NCBI GenBank assembly: GCA_000720535.1
Contig: JOAZ01000017.1
Coordinates: 1-64,000 of the forward strand
DNA from: Streptomyces halstedii
GTDB taxonomy: Bacteria; Actinomycetota; Actinomycetes; Streptomycetales; Streptomycetaceae
Length of the DNA stretch: 64,000 nucleotides
Direction of reading: 5' to 3'
Numbering within the stretch: position 1 is the first letter of the stretch; each line of letters starts with the position of its first letter. A program made the position numbers and the translations under genes. A model generated the notes under the pieces. That model worked only from the letters and a program-made list of their open reading frames with translations. It was not told the origin of the DNA and did not search any database. Below are positions 17,495-27,139 of the stretch, piece by piece.

Positions 17495-17827
17495 TCAGAG
17501 CGCGGCGCCCGGGGAGCCGCCGCGGCGCACCGAGTAGGCGACGAAACCGGCGCCGACGCACAGGGAGAGCGTCCCGCCGATCACATACGGGGTGGTGTCG
17601 ATCCCGGTCCCGGTGTCGGCGAGCACGTCCCGCCCGGCTTCCCCGTCCGCGTCCCGGGCGCCCGACTCCCCCGCCATGAGGGGCTGTCGGACCTGTTCGG
17701 AGGATCCGGTGGACGCGGTCCGGATGGTCGTCCCGTCGGTCGCGTCGGCGGACGGGACGAACCAGAGCGCACAGAGCAGGGTGCCCGCGGCCGTGGTGGT
17801 CAGCAGGGTGCGACGAGCGATGGACAC
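17495..17827 (-). CDS. Small LAXTG cell-wall-anchored protein
   Basis: 110 aa. It has an N-terminal signal peptide (SIARRTLLTTTAAGTLLCALWFVPSADA, cleavage near residue 29). A short polar linker of about 40 residues follows. The C-terminal sorting signal is LADTG, then a hydrophobic helix (YVIGGTLSLCVGAGFVAYSV) and the basic tail RRGG. This is a class E sortase substrate, so the ~45-residue mature peptide should be linked to peptidoglycan. Its function is unknown. AAGGGGAT precedes the ATG. Confidence 0.82.
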   Translation of the reverse strand: MSIARRTLLTTTAAGTLLCALWFVPSADATDGTTIRTASTGSSEQVRQPLMAGESGARDADGEAGRDVLADTGTGIDTTPYVIGGTLSLCVGAGFVAYSVRRGGSPGAAL

Positions 17828-17935
17828 AGAAACGATCCCCTTGCGACAACCATCAGTTGGCCCCGTGGGCCGATGCTAAGCAAAGCAGTGGGTCGGAGGA
17901 AAGCCACGGGTCCCGCGACCCTTACGCTCCGGCAC

Positions 17936-18373
17936 ATGAGTACTTCACCGACAACGCAATTCGTCCGGCTCCGGGTGGACCTGGTGCTGGAGATCACCGA
18001 CGCCGGGGCCCTGACCGGCACCGCGCTGGAACACCTCGCCGCCGACCGCGCCGCCACCGCGATCCCCGGCGGATTCCCGGACACCTCCGCGGCCGGGACC
18101 GCCGAGGGACATTTCTCCGGGGAGCGCACGCATACCGAGGAGGCGGTCCGGGAAGACGCGGCAGAGGCGATCGCTTCGCTCGTCGACCCGTTCGACCTGG
18201 TCAAAGAGGTCCCCGGTATCGAGCTCGCCCAGGCGTCCTGGGCCGGCGAGACGATCGAGTACGACCCCGAGGCCGAGGACTGGACCGTCGGGGACGACGA
18301 GGACGATGCCTACTACGGGATCGAGGACAATGAGACGGACGACGAGGAGGCCGTCGACGTGACGGACCGCTGA
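17936..18373 (+). CDS. Acidic hypothetical protein
   Basis: 145 aa of unrecognised family. The N-terminus (STSPTTQFVRLRVDLVLEITDAGAL) looks like a beta-strand pair. The middle is helical. The last ~35 residues are very acidic (Asp/Glu-rich, with DDEDDAYYG). There is no signal peptide or membrane segment. ATG 17936 is chosen because a TACGCT -10 ends 7 nt before it (leaderless). The gene is divergent from the sortase substrate. Confidence 0.75.
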   Translation: MSTSPTTQFVRLRVDLVLEITDAGALTGTALEHLAADRAATAIPGGFPDTSAAGTAEGHFSGERTHTEEAVREDAAEAIASLVDPFDLVKEVPGIELAQASWAGETIEYDPEAEDWTVGDDEDDAYYGIEDNETDDEEAVDVTDR

Positions 18374-18465
18374 CGTCCGGACGGGAACCACCGGAGCCGG
18401 GGGCGCGTCGATGAGTGGTGTTCCCCACACCTTCGCGGGGTGTGGAACGGACGGCCCGTGAAGGG

Positions 18466-18483
18466 TGTTCTAGAACATTGACG
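18466..18483 (+). promoter_or_regulatory. Palindrome and -35-like element before the L,D-transpeptidase gene
   Basis: Perfect 12-bp palindrome TGTTCTAGAACA (18466-18477) directly abuts TTGACG (18478-18483). I see no clear -10 at 17-18 bp, so an extracytoplasmic sigma factor may be used. A weaker CCACACC/GGTGTGG hairpin (18425-18445) lies just upstream and may end the preceding gene. Confidence 0.4.
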
Positions 18484-18549
18484 GGGAAACTTGTTCCGCT
18501 GCCCCGTCCGGGGATTTCGGGGAAATCGGCAACGATGGAGAAGCGTGTG

Positions 18550-19803
18550 ATGACGGACAGCAAGCGGCGCCGGGGCCTCATGGCCGCGTCCGCACTGCTC
18601 GGCGGAGTGATGGTGCTCTCCGCTTGCAGCGACGACGGCGGATCAGGCGGAAGCGCGAGCGCCGGCAGCTCGAAGACGTCGCAGGCACAGGTGGACGAGG
18701 CGGCGGCCAAGGACGCGTCCGAGGCCCAGATAACGATCGCGCCGAAGAACGGCGCGACCAACGCGAGCATCAACAACGCGGCCATGGTCACCGTCGCCAA
18801 GGGCAAGCTGACCGAGGTCACGATGACCACGTCGGACGGCAAGGCCGTGGAGGGCACCCTCGCCACCGACGGCTCCAGCTGGAAGCCGGACGGCCAGCTC
18901 GAACGCTCGACCACGTACAAGATCAGCGCGACGGCGGCCGACTCCAAGGACCGTCAGGCGCACGCCAACAGCTCCTTCACCACCGTCTCCCCCGAGAACA
19001 GCTTCATCGGGAACTTCACCCCCGAGGACGGTTCCACGGTCGGCGTCGGCATGCCCGTCTCGATCAACTTCAACAAGGCGATCACCGACCAGAAGGCCGT
19101 CCAGGCCGGCATCACGGTGACGTCGAGCAGCGGCCAGGAGGTCGTCGGCCACTGGTTCAACAACCAGCGTCTCGACCTGCGCCCCGAGGACTACTGGCAG
19201 TCCGGCTCCACCGTCACCCTGAAGCTGGCGCTGGACGGCGTCGAGGGTGCCGACGGCGTGGTGGGCGTGCAGCAGAAGACGGTCACCTTCAAGGTCGGCC
19301 GCAACCAGGTCTCGACGGTGGACGCCAAGTCGCACACCATGACCGTCACCCGGGACGGCAAGACCGTCAAGACCATCCCGATCTCCGCCGGTTCCCCGGA
19401 CAACCCCACGTACAACGGCCAGATGGTGATCTCCGAGAAGCTCAAGGAGACCCACATGGACGGCGCCACCGTCGGCTTCACGGACGACGACGGCAAGGGT
19501 GAGTACGACATCAAGGACGTGCCGCACGCCATGCGGCTGTCCACGTCGGGCACCTTCATCCACGGCAACTACTGGGGCAAGGGCATCTTCGGCAACGTCA
19601 ACACCAGCCACGGCTGTGTCGGCCTGGCCGACGCCCAGGGCGCCGGCGACCCGAACACCCCGGGCGCCTGGTTCTTCGACAACTCCATGATCGGTGACGT
19701 GGTCATCGTCAAGAACTCCCCGGACAAGACGATCACCCCGGACAACGGGCTGAACGGCTGGAACATGAGCTGGTCGGAGTGGACGGCGGGCTCCGCGAGC
19801 TGA
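18550..19803 (+). CDS. L,D-transpeptidase lipoprotein (YkuD, Ig-like domains)
   Basis: 417-aa secreted lipoprotein that would form 3-3 cross-links in peptidoglycan. After MTDSKRRRG comes a signal peptide ending in the lipobox LSAC. Two Ig-like beta domains follow (about residues 55-150 and 155-260, starting ITIAPKNGATNAS and FIGNFTPEDGSTV). The C-terminal YkuD domain carries the catalytic HGNYWG and TSHGCVGL motifs (His354, Cys356). ATG 18550 is preferred over ATG 18535 because GGAG sits 9 nt upstream. The architecture matches mycobacterial LdtMt2. Confidence 0.93.
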   Translation: MTDSKRRRGLMAASALLGGVMVLSACSDDGGSGGSASAGSSKTSQAQVDEAAAKDASEAQITIAPKNGATNASINNAAMVTVAKGKLTEVTMTTSDGKAVEGTLATDGSSWKPDGQLERSTTYKISATAADSKDRQAHANSSFTTVSPENSFIGNFTPEDGSTVGVGMPVSINFNKAITDQKAVQAGITVTSSSGQEVVGHWFNNQRLDLRPEDYWQSGSTVTLKLALDGVEGADGVVGVQQKTVTFKVGRNQVSTVDAKSHTMTVTRDGKTVKTIPISAGSPDNPTYNGQMVISEKLKETHMDGATVGFTDDDGKGEYDIKDVPHAMRLSTSGTFIHGNYWGKGIFGNVNTSHGCVGLADAQGAGDPNTPGAWFFDNSMIGDVVIVKNSPDKTITPDNGLNGWNMSWSEWTAGSAS

Positions 19804-19841
19804 TCGCGCGCACGACCGTTTCCCCCTCCCCGTACACAGGC

Positions 19842-19875
19842 GGCGGCACCCGGACCTCCGGGCGCCGCCGTCTTT
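19842..19875 (+). terminator. Hairpin after L,D-transpeptidase
   Basis: Stem GGCGGC-A-CCCGGA / TCCGGG-C-GCCGCC (13 positions, one mismatch, 2-nt loop) followed by GTCTTTGTCGTT. Confidence 0.8.
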
Positions 19876-19944
19876 GTCGTTCCGGAGCCGTTCCGGAGGA
19901 GCGGAGGGGGCGGGCCGGGCTCGCGTAAGGGCCGGTTCCACGGT

Positions 19945-19964
19945 TCTCATCCCGCTCTCATCCC
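19945..19964 (+). promoter_or_regulatory. 11-bp-spaced direct repeats before the ABC exporter
   Basis: TCTCATCCC occurs at 19945-19953 and again at 19956-19964, exactly 11 bp apart, just upstream of TTAACT (19969-19974) and TATCTT (19994-19999). Tandem repeats at one helical turn are typical of OmpR/PhoP-type response-regulator sites. Confidence 0.5.
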
Positions 19965-20005
19965 AGGCTTAACTCCTCATCACGCCCGCTCCATATCTTC
20001 GCGCC

Positions 20006-21472
20006 ATGTTCTTCACCTACCTCCGGCGCGAGCTGCGCCGCCGCAGAAAGGCGGCGCTCGTCGTCGCCTCGGGGCTCGCCCTCGGCATTGCGCTGGTCAT
20101 CGTCGTCAGCTCGGTCTCCTCGGGCATGAGCAAGGCCCAGGACAAGGTCCTCCAGTCCCTCTACGGCCTGGGCACGGACATGACCGTGACCAAGGCCGCC
20201 GCCGCGCCGGGATCCGGCGGCACCGAGCGGCCCCGCTTCGAGTTCGACGCGAAGGACGACGACGAGGCGTCGCAGAGCACCGACCGCGTCATGGTCCAGG
20301 GCTTCCAGACGCTCGCCGCCGACACCGTCGACAAGGTGGGCGCCCAGGACGGGGTCGCCGACGCGGTGGCCGGGCTCAGCCTGACCGTCATGAAGGTGGA
20401 CGGCCAGTTCAAGCGCGGCGAGTTCAAGCAGGACGAGAGCGCGTCGCAGGGCGGCCAGGGTGGTCGTGGCGGTCCTGGCGGCGGCCAGCCGCAGGGTGAG
20501 GTCCGCGGTGGTGGCGCCTCCTTCGACGTCAACTCCTTCACCGTGTACGGCACCGACGTCACCCGGCAGGACCTCGGCCCGCTGACCTCCTCCACGATCA
20601 CCGAGGGCCGCACCTTCAAGGCCGCCGAGACCGACGCCGAGGTCGCGGTCGTCGACGCGGCGTACGCCAAGGAGAAGGAGCTCGCCCTCGACAAGACCGT
20701 CACGGTGTCCGGTACCGACTACACGATCATCGGCATCTCGACGGCCGACAGCGGTGACGCCGCCGCCAACGTCTACGTCCCGCTCAAGCAGGCGCAGACC
20801 CTCGCGGACGCGAAGGACAAGGTCACCACGGTCTACGTGAAGGCCACCGACTCGCAGAAGATCGAGCCCGTCAAGGCCGCCATCCAGAAGAACATCTCCG
20901 GCACCACGGTCACCACGTCCGCCGACCTCGCGGACACCGTCTCCGGCTCCCTGTCCACCGCCTCGGACCTGGCCGCCGGCGTCGGCAGGTGGCTGTCCGT
21001 CGCCGTACTGGTCGCCGCCTTCCTCGTCGCGGGCCTGCTCACGTCCTCGGCGGTCAGCCGCCGCGTACGGGAGTTCGGCACCCTCAAGGCGCTCGGCTGG
21101 AAGAGCGGCCGCGTCACCCGGCAGGTCATCGGTGAAGCCCTGGTCAACGGCCTGATGGGCGGCGTCCTCGGCATCGCCGTCGGACTCGCCGGAGCGTACG
21201 CCGTGACCGCGATCAGTCCCACCCTGACCGCCCAGCTCGGCTCCTCGGGCGGCGGCGGCCGTATGGGAGGCGGCGGTCCGATGGGGGGCGGCGGCCCCGG
21301 CGGCCAGTCCGCGTCCAAGACCCTCGACATCGCGCTGACCGCCCCGGTCTCCCTCACCACGATCCTCGTGGCCGTCGCCCTGGCCGTGGCGGGCGGACTC
21401 GTCGCCGGGGCCTTCGGCGGCTGGCGGGCCTCCCGGCTGCGGCCGGCCGACGCGCTGCGCCGCGTCGCGTAA
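20006..21472 (+). CDS. MacB/FtsX-type ABC exporter permease
   Basis: 488-aa membrane protein. It has one N-terminal transmembrane helix (residues ~17-36) and a large extracytoplasmic MacB-like domain (~40-320) that includes a Gly/Gln-rich loop near 150-170. Three C-terminal helices belong to the FtsX domain (VAVLVAAFLVAGLL, GVLGIAVGLAGAYAV and TTILVAVALAVAGGLVAG), with a second Gly/Met-rich loop between the last two. It pairs with the ATPase 46 bp downstream. Such exporters move peptides, lipoproteins or antibiotics outward, or act as mechanotransmitters. The cargo is unknown. The ATG lies 6 nt after TATCTT. Confidence 0.88.
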   Translation: MFFTYLRRELRRRRKAALVVASGLALGIALVIVVSSVSSGMSKAQDKVLQSLYGLGTDMTVTKAAAAPGSGGTERPRFEFDAKDDDEASQSTDRVMVQGFQTLAADTVDKVGAQDGVADAVAGLSLTVMKVDGQFKRGEFKQDESASQGGQGGRGGPGGGQPQGEVRGGGASFDVNSFTVYGTDVTRQDLGPLTSSTITEGRTFKAAETDAEVAVVDAAYAKEKELALDKTVTVSGTDYTIIGISTADSGDAAANVYVPLKQAQTLADAKDKVTTVYVKATDSQKIEPVKAAIQKNISGTTVTTSADLADTVSGSLSTASDLAAGVGRWLSVAVLVAAFLVAGLLTSSAVSRRVREFGTLKALGWKSGRVTRQVIGEALVNGLMGGVLGIAVGLAGAYAVTAISPTLTAQLGSSGGGGRMGGGGPMGGGGPGGQSASKTLDIALTAPVSLTTILVAVALAVAGGLVAGAFGGWRASRLRPADALRRVA

Positions 21473-21518
21473 CACCGCCCCGCCGCTCCCCCTTCGTACG
21501 TACAGCAGGAGTCCACAC

Positions 21519-22202
21519 GTGTACCAGCTCAAGGGCGTCACCAAGCGCTACATGCGCGGCAAGAACCCCGTCGACGCGCTCGCCGGCGTCGACCTGACCA
21601 TCGAGGACGGCGGCCGGCTCGTCATCCAGGGCCCGACCGGGGGAGGCAAGTCCACGCTCCTCCAGATGCTCGGCGGCCTGGACCGGCCCACCTCCGGCAC
21701 CGTGGAACTCGACGGCGTCGATCTCGCCTCGCTCCCCGAGTCCCGGCTCACCAAGGTCCGTGCCGAGTCCATCGGCTTCGTCTTCCAGAGCTTCAACCTC
21801 ATCCCCACGCTCAGCGCCCAGGAGAACGTCGAGACCGCGCTCGTACCGCTCGGCCTCGGTGCCAAGGCCCGCCGCGAGCGGGCCGCCGAAGCCCTGGAGT
21901 CCGTCGGCCTCGGCGACCGGCCCACCCACCTGCCGAGCGAGATGTCCGGCGGCCAGCAGCAGCGCGTCGCCATCGCCCGGGCCCTGGTCAAGCGGCCCAA
22001 GGTGCTGCTGGCCGACGAACCGACCGGCAACCTCGACGAGTCCATGCGCGACGAGATCATGGAACTGCTCGACGGGCTCTGGAGGGAGCACGGGCTGACC
22101 TTCGTGATGGTCACCCACGACAGTTCCCTCGCCCGCAAGGCACCGAGGGTCGCGACCATCCGCAAGGGGAAGGTCACGGTGACGGAGAACGCGGCGGCCT
22201 GA
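21519..22202 (+). CDS. ABC exporter ATP-binding protein (LolD/MacB type)
   Basis: 227-aa ATPase that powers the preceding permease. Walker A is GPTGGGKST, Q-loop FVFQSFNLIPTL, signature MSGGQQQRVAIARAL, Walker B VLLADEPTG, followed by the His-loop VTHD. GTG 21519 follows AGCAGGAG. It is coupled in one transcript with the permease and is followed by a hairpin terminator. Confidence 0.93.
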   Translation: MYQLKGVTKRYMRGKNPVDALAGVDLTIEDGGRLVIQGPTGGGKSTLLQMLGGLDRPTSGTVELDGVDLASLPESRLTKVRAESIGFVFQSFNLIPTLSAQENVETALVPLGLGAKARRERAAEALESVGLGDRPTHLPSEMSGGQQQRVAIARALVKRPKVLLADEPTGNLDESMRDEIMELLDGLWREHGLTFVMVTHDSSLARKAPRVATIRKGKVTVTENAAA

Positions 22203-22216
22203 GGCCGCGGAGGGGG

Positions 22217-22242
22217 CCGGGGTGTAGCCCGCTACACCCCGG
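22217..22242 (+). terminator. Hairpin after the ABC exporter
   Basis: Perfect 11-bp stem CCGGGGTGTAG / CTACACCCCGG with loop CCCG. Confidence 0.75.
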
Positions 22243-22319
22243 TTCCGGGGGCGGCCTCCCTCGTACCGCCGGGCCCGCGGCGGAAGACTGGAGCCCTCGC
22301 CCCGACCACGGAGGAATCC

Positions 22320-22487
22320 ATGAAGGCCCTGCTCTGGTTCGTGCTCTGCGCCGCACTCGTCGCCAACGTCATGCTCAACCTCATGGACGAGAGCGGGCTC
22401 CGGATCGGGCTCAGCGTCTGCGCGGGCGTGGCCGTCATCGCCTCCGGCGTCGCGCTCTGGGTCCTGCGCGACCCGCGCGAGTCCTGA
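22320..22487 (+). CDS. Small two-helix membrane protein
   Basis: 55 aa. MKALLWFVLCAALVANVMLN forms the first helix, DESGLRIG is a short loop, and LSVCAGVAVIASGVALWVL forms the second helix, ending RDPRES. GGAGGA lies 5 nt before the ATG, a strong ribosome site that supports real translation. It follows the ABC exporter terminator, so it probably has its own promoter. Function unknown. Confidence 0.75.
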   Translation: MKALLWFVLCAALVANVMLNLMDESGLRIGLSVCAGVAVIASGVALWVLRDPRES

Positions 22488-24189
<1,702 letters not shown>

Positions 24190-24209
24190 CCCACCGTCCA
24201 CGGGCGGGA

Positions 24210-24242
24210 AGGCCCGGCGCGCGCTCTCCGCACGCCGGGCCT
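24210..24242 (+). terminator. Hairpin after gdhA
   Basis: Perfect 10-bp stem AGGCCCGGCG / CGCCGGGCCT with a 13-nt loop; flanking GACCCAC...GTGGGTC sequences can extend the structure. Confidence 0.7.
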
Positions 24243-24364
24243 GCGCCGTGGGTCCCCGTGACCCACCGGCACGCGTGCCGCACACGGTTTAGCGGACAGC
24301 AGATCAGCCCGGCGCGGAACGCCACCCCCTCCCGCGCGGGCCCCCGCGCTCCTAGGCTGGAGCG

Positions 24365-24796
24365 ATGAGCAGCCGCCCCGCACAGGACCGCGCCCCTGTC
24401 ATCCCCCTCCGCCCCGTCGTCCCCAGGCAACCGCTGTGGCGCGACGTGGTCGGTGACGTCCTGCGGGGCGAACGGCTGGCGCAGGGAAGGACGCTGAAGG
24501 ACGTGGCGGAGGCGGCCCGTATCTCGGTGCCGTACCTCTCGGAGATCGAGCGAGGCCGGAAGGAGGCCTCCTCCGAGGTCCTCGGGGCCGCGACCCAGGC
24601 GCTCGGCCTCGGACTCACGGACGTCCTCACCCTGGCAGGGGAAGCCCTGACCCAGGGGGCCTGGGCCCAGAGGCCCCGGGCTTCCGGCTCGTCCCAGGCC
24701 CCGGAGCGTACGGCCCGCGTGATGTCCGCCGGACGGCCCCGCGCCTCGGGCCCACGCGGCACGGCCCCTCTCGGGGAGGTGCGACTGGCCGCCTGA
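24365..24796 (+). CDS. ClgR/PopR-like XRE-family regulator with LAA C-terminus
   Basis: 143 aa. Residues ~24-90 form a Cro/C1-type helix-turn-helix (LWRDVVGDVLRGERLAQGRT, VAEAARISVPYLSEIERGRKEAS, ALGLGLTDVL) closely like ClgR/PopR, activators of clp protease genes in actinobacteria. A low-complexity Ala/Arg/Pro tail follows and the protein ends VRLAA. In PopR and ClgR, terminal alanines of this kind target the protein to ClpP, so this one may also be proteolytically controlled. No clp gene adjoins it. TAGGCT lies 6 nt before the ATG. Confidence 0.85.
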   Translation: MSSRPAQDRAPVIPLRPVVPRQPLWRDVVGDVLRGERLAQGRTLKDVAEAARISVPYLSEIERGRKEASSEVLGAATQALGLGLTDVLTLAGEALTQGAWAQRPRASGSSQAPERTARVMSAGRPRASGPRGTAPLGEVRLAA

Positions 24797-24890
24797 GCCG
24801 TTCAGGCAGCCGCCCGCCCATGACGGCCGGCGGACGGGGCGGTCCGCCGGGCGGACGGGGCGATCGGCCGGGCGGACGCGCGAAGAAGAC

Positions 24891-24916
24891 GGCCCCCGAC
24901 CGTGTGGTCAGGGGCC
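24891..24916. terminator. Hairpin between the ClgR-like gene and msrA
   Basis: GGCCCC-C-GACC / GGTC-A-GGGGCC with a GTGT loop (one mismatch), between convergent genes. GGGCGGACGGGGCG-type direct repeats lie just to the left (24829-24880). Confidence 0.7.
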
Positions 24917-24932
24917 GCCGGAGAGCCTGGGT

Positions 24933-25637
24933 TCAGTTCTCGGGTGCCGGGGCGATGCCGGTCGGGCAGGCGCGGCCCCAGTTCGTCGCGGAGGGGGACT
25001 CCAGGGTGGCGCCCGTGCCGCCGATGCCGCAGTAGCCGTCCGGGTTCTTGTCGAGGTACTGCTGGTGGTACGCCTCCGCGGGCCAGAACGTACGGCCCTC
25101 GGCCGGGAGGATCTCCGTGGTGATCTCGCCGAGGCCCGCGCCGGTCAGGACCCGCTGGAAGGCCTCGCGGGACGCCGCCGCGGCCTCCGCCTGCTCGGGG
25201 GAGTGCGTGTAGAGCGCCGAGCGGTACTGCGTGCCCACGTCGTTGCCCTGGCGGAAGCCCTGGGTCGGGTTGTGCGACTCCCAGAAGCGCTTCAGCAGCT
25301 CCGCGTAGCTCACGACCGTCGGGTCGAAGACGACCCGGACCGCTTCGGTGTGCCCGGTCAGGCCCGAGCAGGTCTCGTCGTACGTCGGGTTCTCGGTGTA
25401 TCCGCCCTGGTAGCCGACGAGGGTCGTCCAGACCCCCTCGGTCTGCCAGAACGTGCGCTCGGCGCCCCAGAAACAGCCCAGCGCGAAGTCGGCGACCTCC
25501 AGCCCCTCCGGGTACGGCCCGGTCAGCGGGTTGCCGAGGACCGTGTGGCGGGACGGGACCGAGAACTCCGGCACGGGGCGGCCGCGCAGGGCCTCCTCGC
25601 GGGTGGGGAGCTGTGGGGTGCGGCGGGTCAGGAACAT
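24933..25637 (-). CDS. msrA: Peptide-methionine (S)-S-oxide reductase
   Basis: 234-aa repair enzyme that reduces methionine-S-sulfoxide in proteins. The catalytic GCFWGAE motif places the active Cys at residue 55. [38 protein letters not shown] and [13 protein letters not shown] (resolving-Cys region) are all family features. ATG 25637 has GGAG about 8 nt upstream. Its length is normal for the long actinobacterial type. Confidence 0.95.
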   Translation of the reverse strand: MFLTRRTPQLPTREEALRGRPVPEFSVPSRHTVLGNPLTGPYPEGLEVADFALGCFWGAERTFWQTEGVWTTLVGYQGGYTENPTYDETCSGLTGHTEAVRVVFDPTVVSYAELLKRFWESHNPTQGFRQGNDVGTQYRSALYTHSPEQAEAAAASREAFQRVLTGAGLGEITTEILPAEGRTFWPAEAYHQQYLDKNPDGYCGIGGTGATLESPSATNWGRACPTGIAPAPEN

Positions 25638-25706
25638 GCTGGGGCTCCTCCGGGTTTCGGGATACGCCTGGTACAACACGGCCGGCGGCGCGGGTGTTCC
25701 GCCGCC

Positions 25707-25865
25707 TCAGGGCGTGGACGACGGCCGTTCCGGGCGGTCCTGGTCCGGGGCCGGCCCCTGCGCGCCGGACTCGTACGACGCCAGGTACTCGGTGGTCTTC
25801 TTCCTGGTGCGCAGCCAGAAGAACACGGCGAGGCCGATCAGGACGAGCGGGATCAGGCGGGCCAT
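25707..25865 (-). CDS. Small single-pass membrane protein
   Basis: 52 aa: MARLIPLVLIGLAVFFWL is one N-terminal membrane helix, RTRKK follows as the positive inside anchor, then a polar Pro/Asp-rich tail. GGAAGG lies about 8 nt before the ATG. It sits 69 bp upstream of msrA and 92 bp downstream of the helical-repeat membrane protein, all on the same strand, so the three are probably cotranscribed. Function unknown. Confidence 0.72.
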   Translation of the reverse strand: MARLIPLVLIGLAVFFWLRTRKKTTEYLASYESGAQGPAPDQDRPERPSSTP

Positions 25866-25957
25866 CGGGTGACCTTCCGGTCGGAGGGGCGGAACAGGGA
25901 GAACAGGGAACAGGCGCGGGGAAGCGTGTCGGAAGCTACCGGGAAAGCGTGCGGGGG

Positions 25958-27061
25958 CTACCGGGGAAGCGTCGCGGGGCTGCCGCCGTTCGCCTCGTAC
26001 CCGGCGACCGCCAGCGCGCGGTAGACCGTGTACTCGGCGGCCGGGTCCGGGTTCTGGGTCCAGGGCAGCGCCCCCACGTGGCCGTCGATGTGGACCAGCT
26101 GGTGCATCGCCTCCGCCCAGCGTTCCATGCGGACCAGGAAGAGCACCAGCAGATGCCGGACGTGGGCGAGCATCGGATCGTCCGGACGGGCCGCGTGCAC
26201 CGCGAACAGGGCGCCCTCGACCGCCTTCGTCACCACCGCGCCCTGGTAGAAGCCCTGCACCAGGATGACCTCGGGCAGGTGCTCGTACACCGCGAACAGC
26301 GGCAGCGCGGCGAGCAGCGAGCCCTGCGGGGCGCGGGCGGCGGCGGTGGTCGCGAAGCGTTCGGCCTCCTCGCGGGAGCCGTGCCACTTCTCGCACCAGA
26401 AGTGCAGGGCCGCGATGTGCGCGCCCATGTGCGCGGGCGCCCGGTCGATGATCTTCGCCCAGAGCTGGTCGAACTGCTCGTGGGAGTAACCCAGCCCGCG
26501 CGCCACGGCCAGCTCCACGAGGTACGGGATGGGGTCGCCCGGCGCCAGCAGTGCCGCGTCCCCGCAGACCGTACGGGCCTCTTCCAGGATCATCCGGAAG
26601 TCGTCCGTGCCCACCGTGCCCGTGCGCCACGCCTGCTGGACCAGGAACTCCGCGTGCACGGCGGCGGCACCCGCGTCCTTGGGGGCCTCGGCCCGCCAGT
26701 TCCGCAGCCAGGCCCCTCCCTGGCCGGGCCGCTGTGCCAGCTCCAGGGAGGCCGCCCCGGCGAACGCCTGCACCCGCTGCCAGCGGGTCTCGCTCTCCTT
26801 GGGGGTGGCGGCGAGCAGTTGGGAGGCGGCCCGCCAGTTCTGGGTGGCCTGCACCACGTCGAGGACGTCCAGGAGATCCTGGTCGGGGCCGGGCATCCGG
26901 ACGTCCAGCTCCTCCTGGCGTGCGAAACCGTAGGTGTCCGGGTCCGCGGCGTCGGGTGAACCGGGCGCGACCTGGCGGATGCCGCCGCGGCGGCGGCGCA
27001 TGACCGGGCCGACGACCGCGGCGAGCATGCACAGCGCGAGCAGGAACCACAGAATCTCCAT
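25958..27061 (-). CDS. Membrane-anchored helical-repeat (TPR-like) protein
   Basis: 367 aa. It starts MEILWFLLALCMLAAVVGPV, a single membrane helix followed by RRRRGG, so the rest is cytosolic. The body is all helical with TPR-like or Sel1-like elements (YLVELAVARGLGYSHEQFDQLW, HMGAHIAALHFWCEKWHGS). No catalytic motif is visible. GACAAT ends 7 nt before ATG 27061; ATG 27070 is an alternative that adds three residues. It is divergent from the cystathionine gamma-synthase gene. Confidence 0.75.
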   Translation of the reverse strand: MEILWFLLALCMLAAVVGPVMRRRRGGIRQVAPGSPDAADPDTYGFARQEELDVRMPGPDQDLLDVLDVVQATQNWRAASQLLAATPKESETRWQRVQAFAGAASLELAQRPGQGGAWLRNWRAEAPKDAGAAAVHAEFLVQQAWRTGTVGTDDFRMILEEARTVCGDAALLAPGDPIPYLVELAVARGLGYSHEQFDQLWAKIIDRAPAHMGAHIAALHFWCEKWHGSREEAERFATTAAARAPQGSLLAALPLFAVYEHLPEVILVQGFYQGAVVTKAVEGALFAVHAARPDDPMLAHVRHLLVLFLVRMERWAEAMHQLVHIDGHVGALPWTQNPDPAAEYTVYRALAVAGYEANGGSPATLPR

Positions 27062-27139
27062 GCGGTCCATTGTCCCGGACCGGCAACCGTACGCCGCAGT
27101 GGCCCGTAAGTGCTCCCGGGACGAACTACGCTCGGCCCC

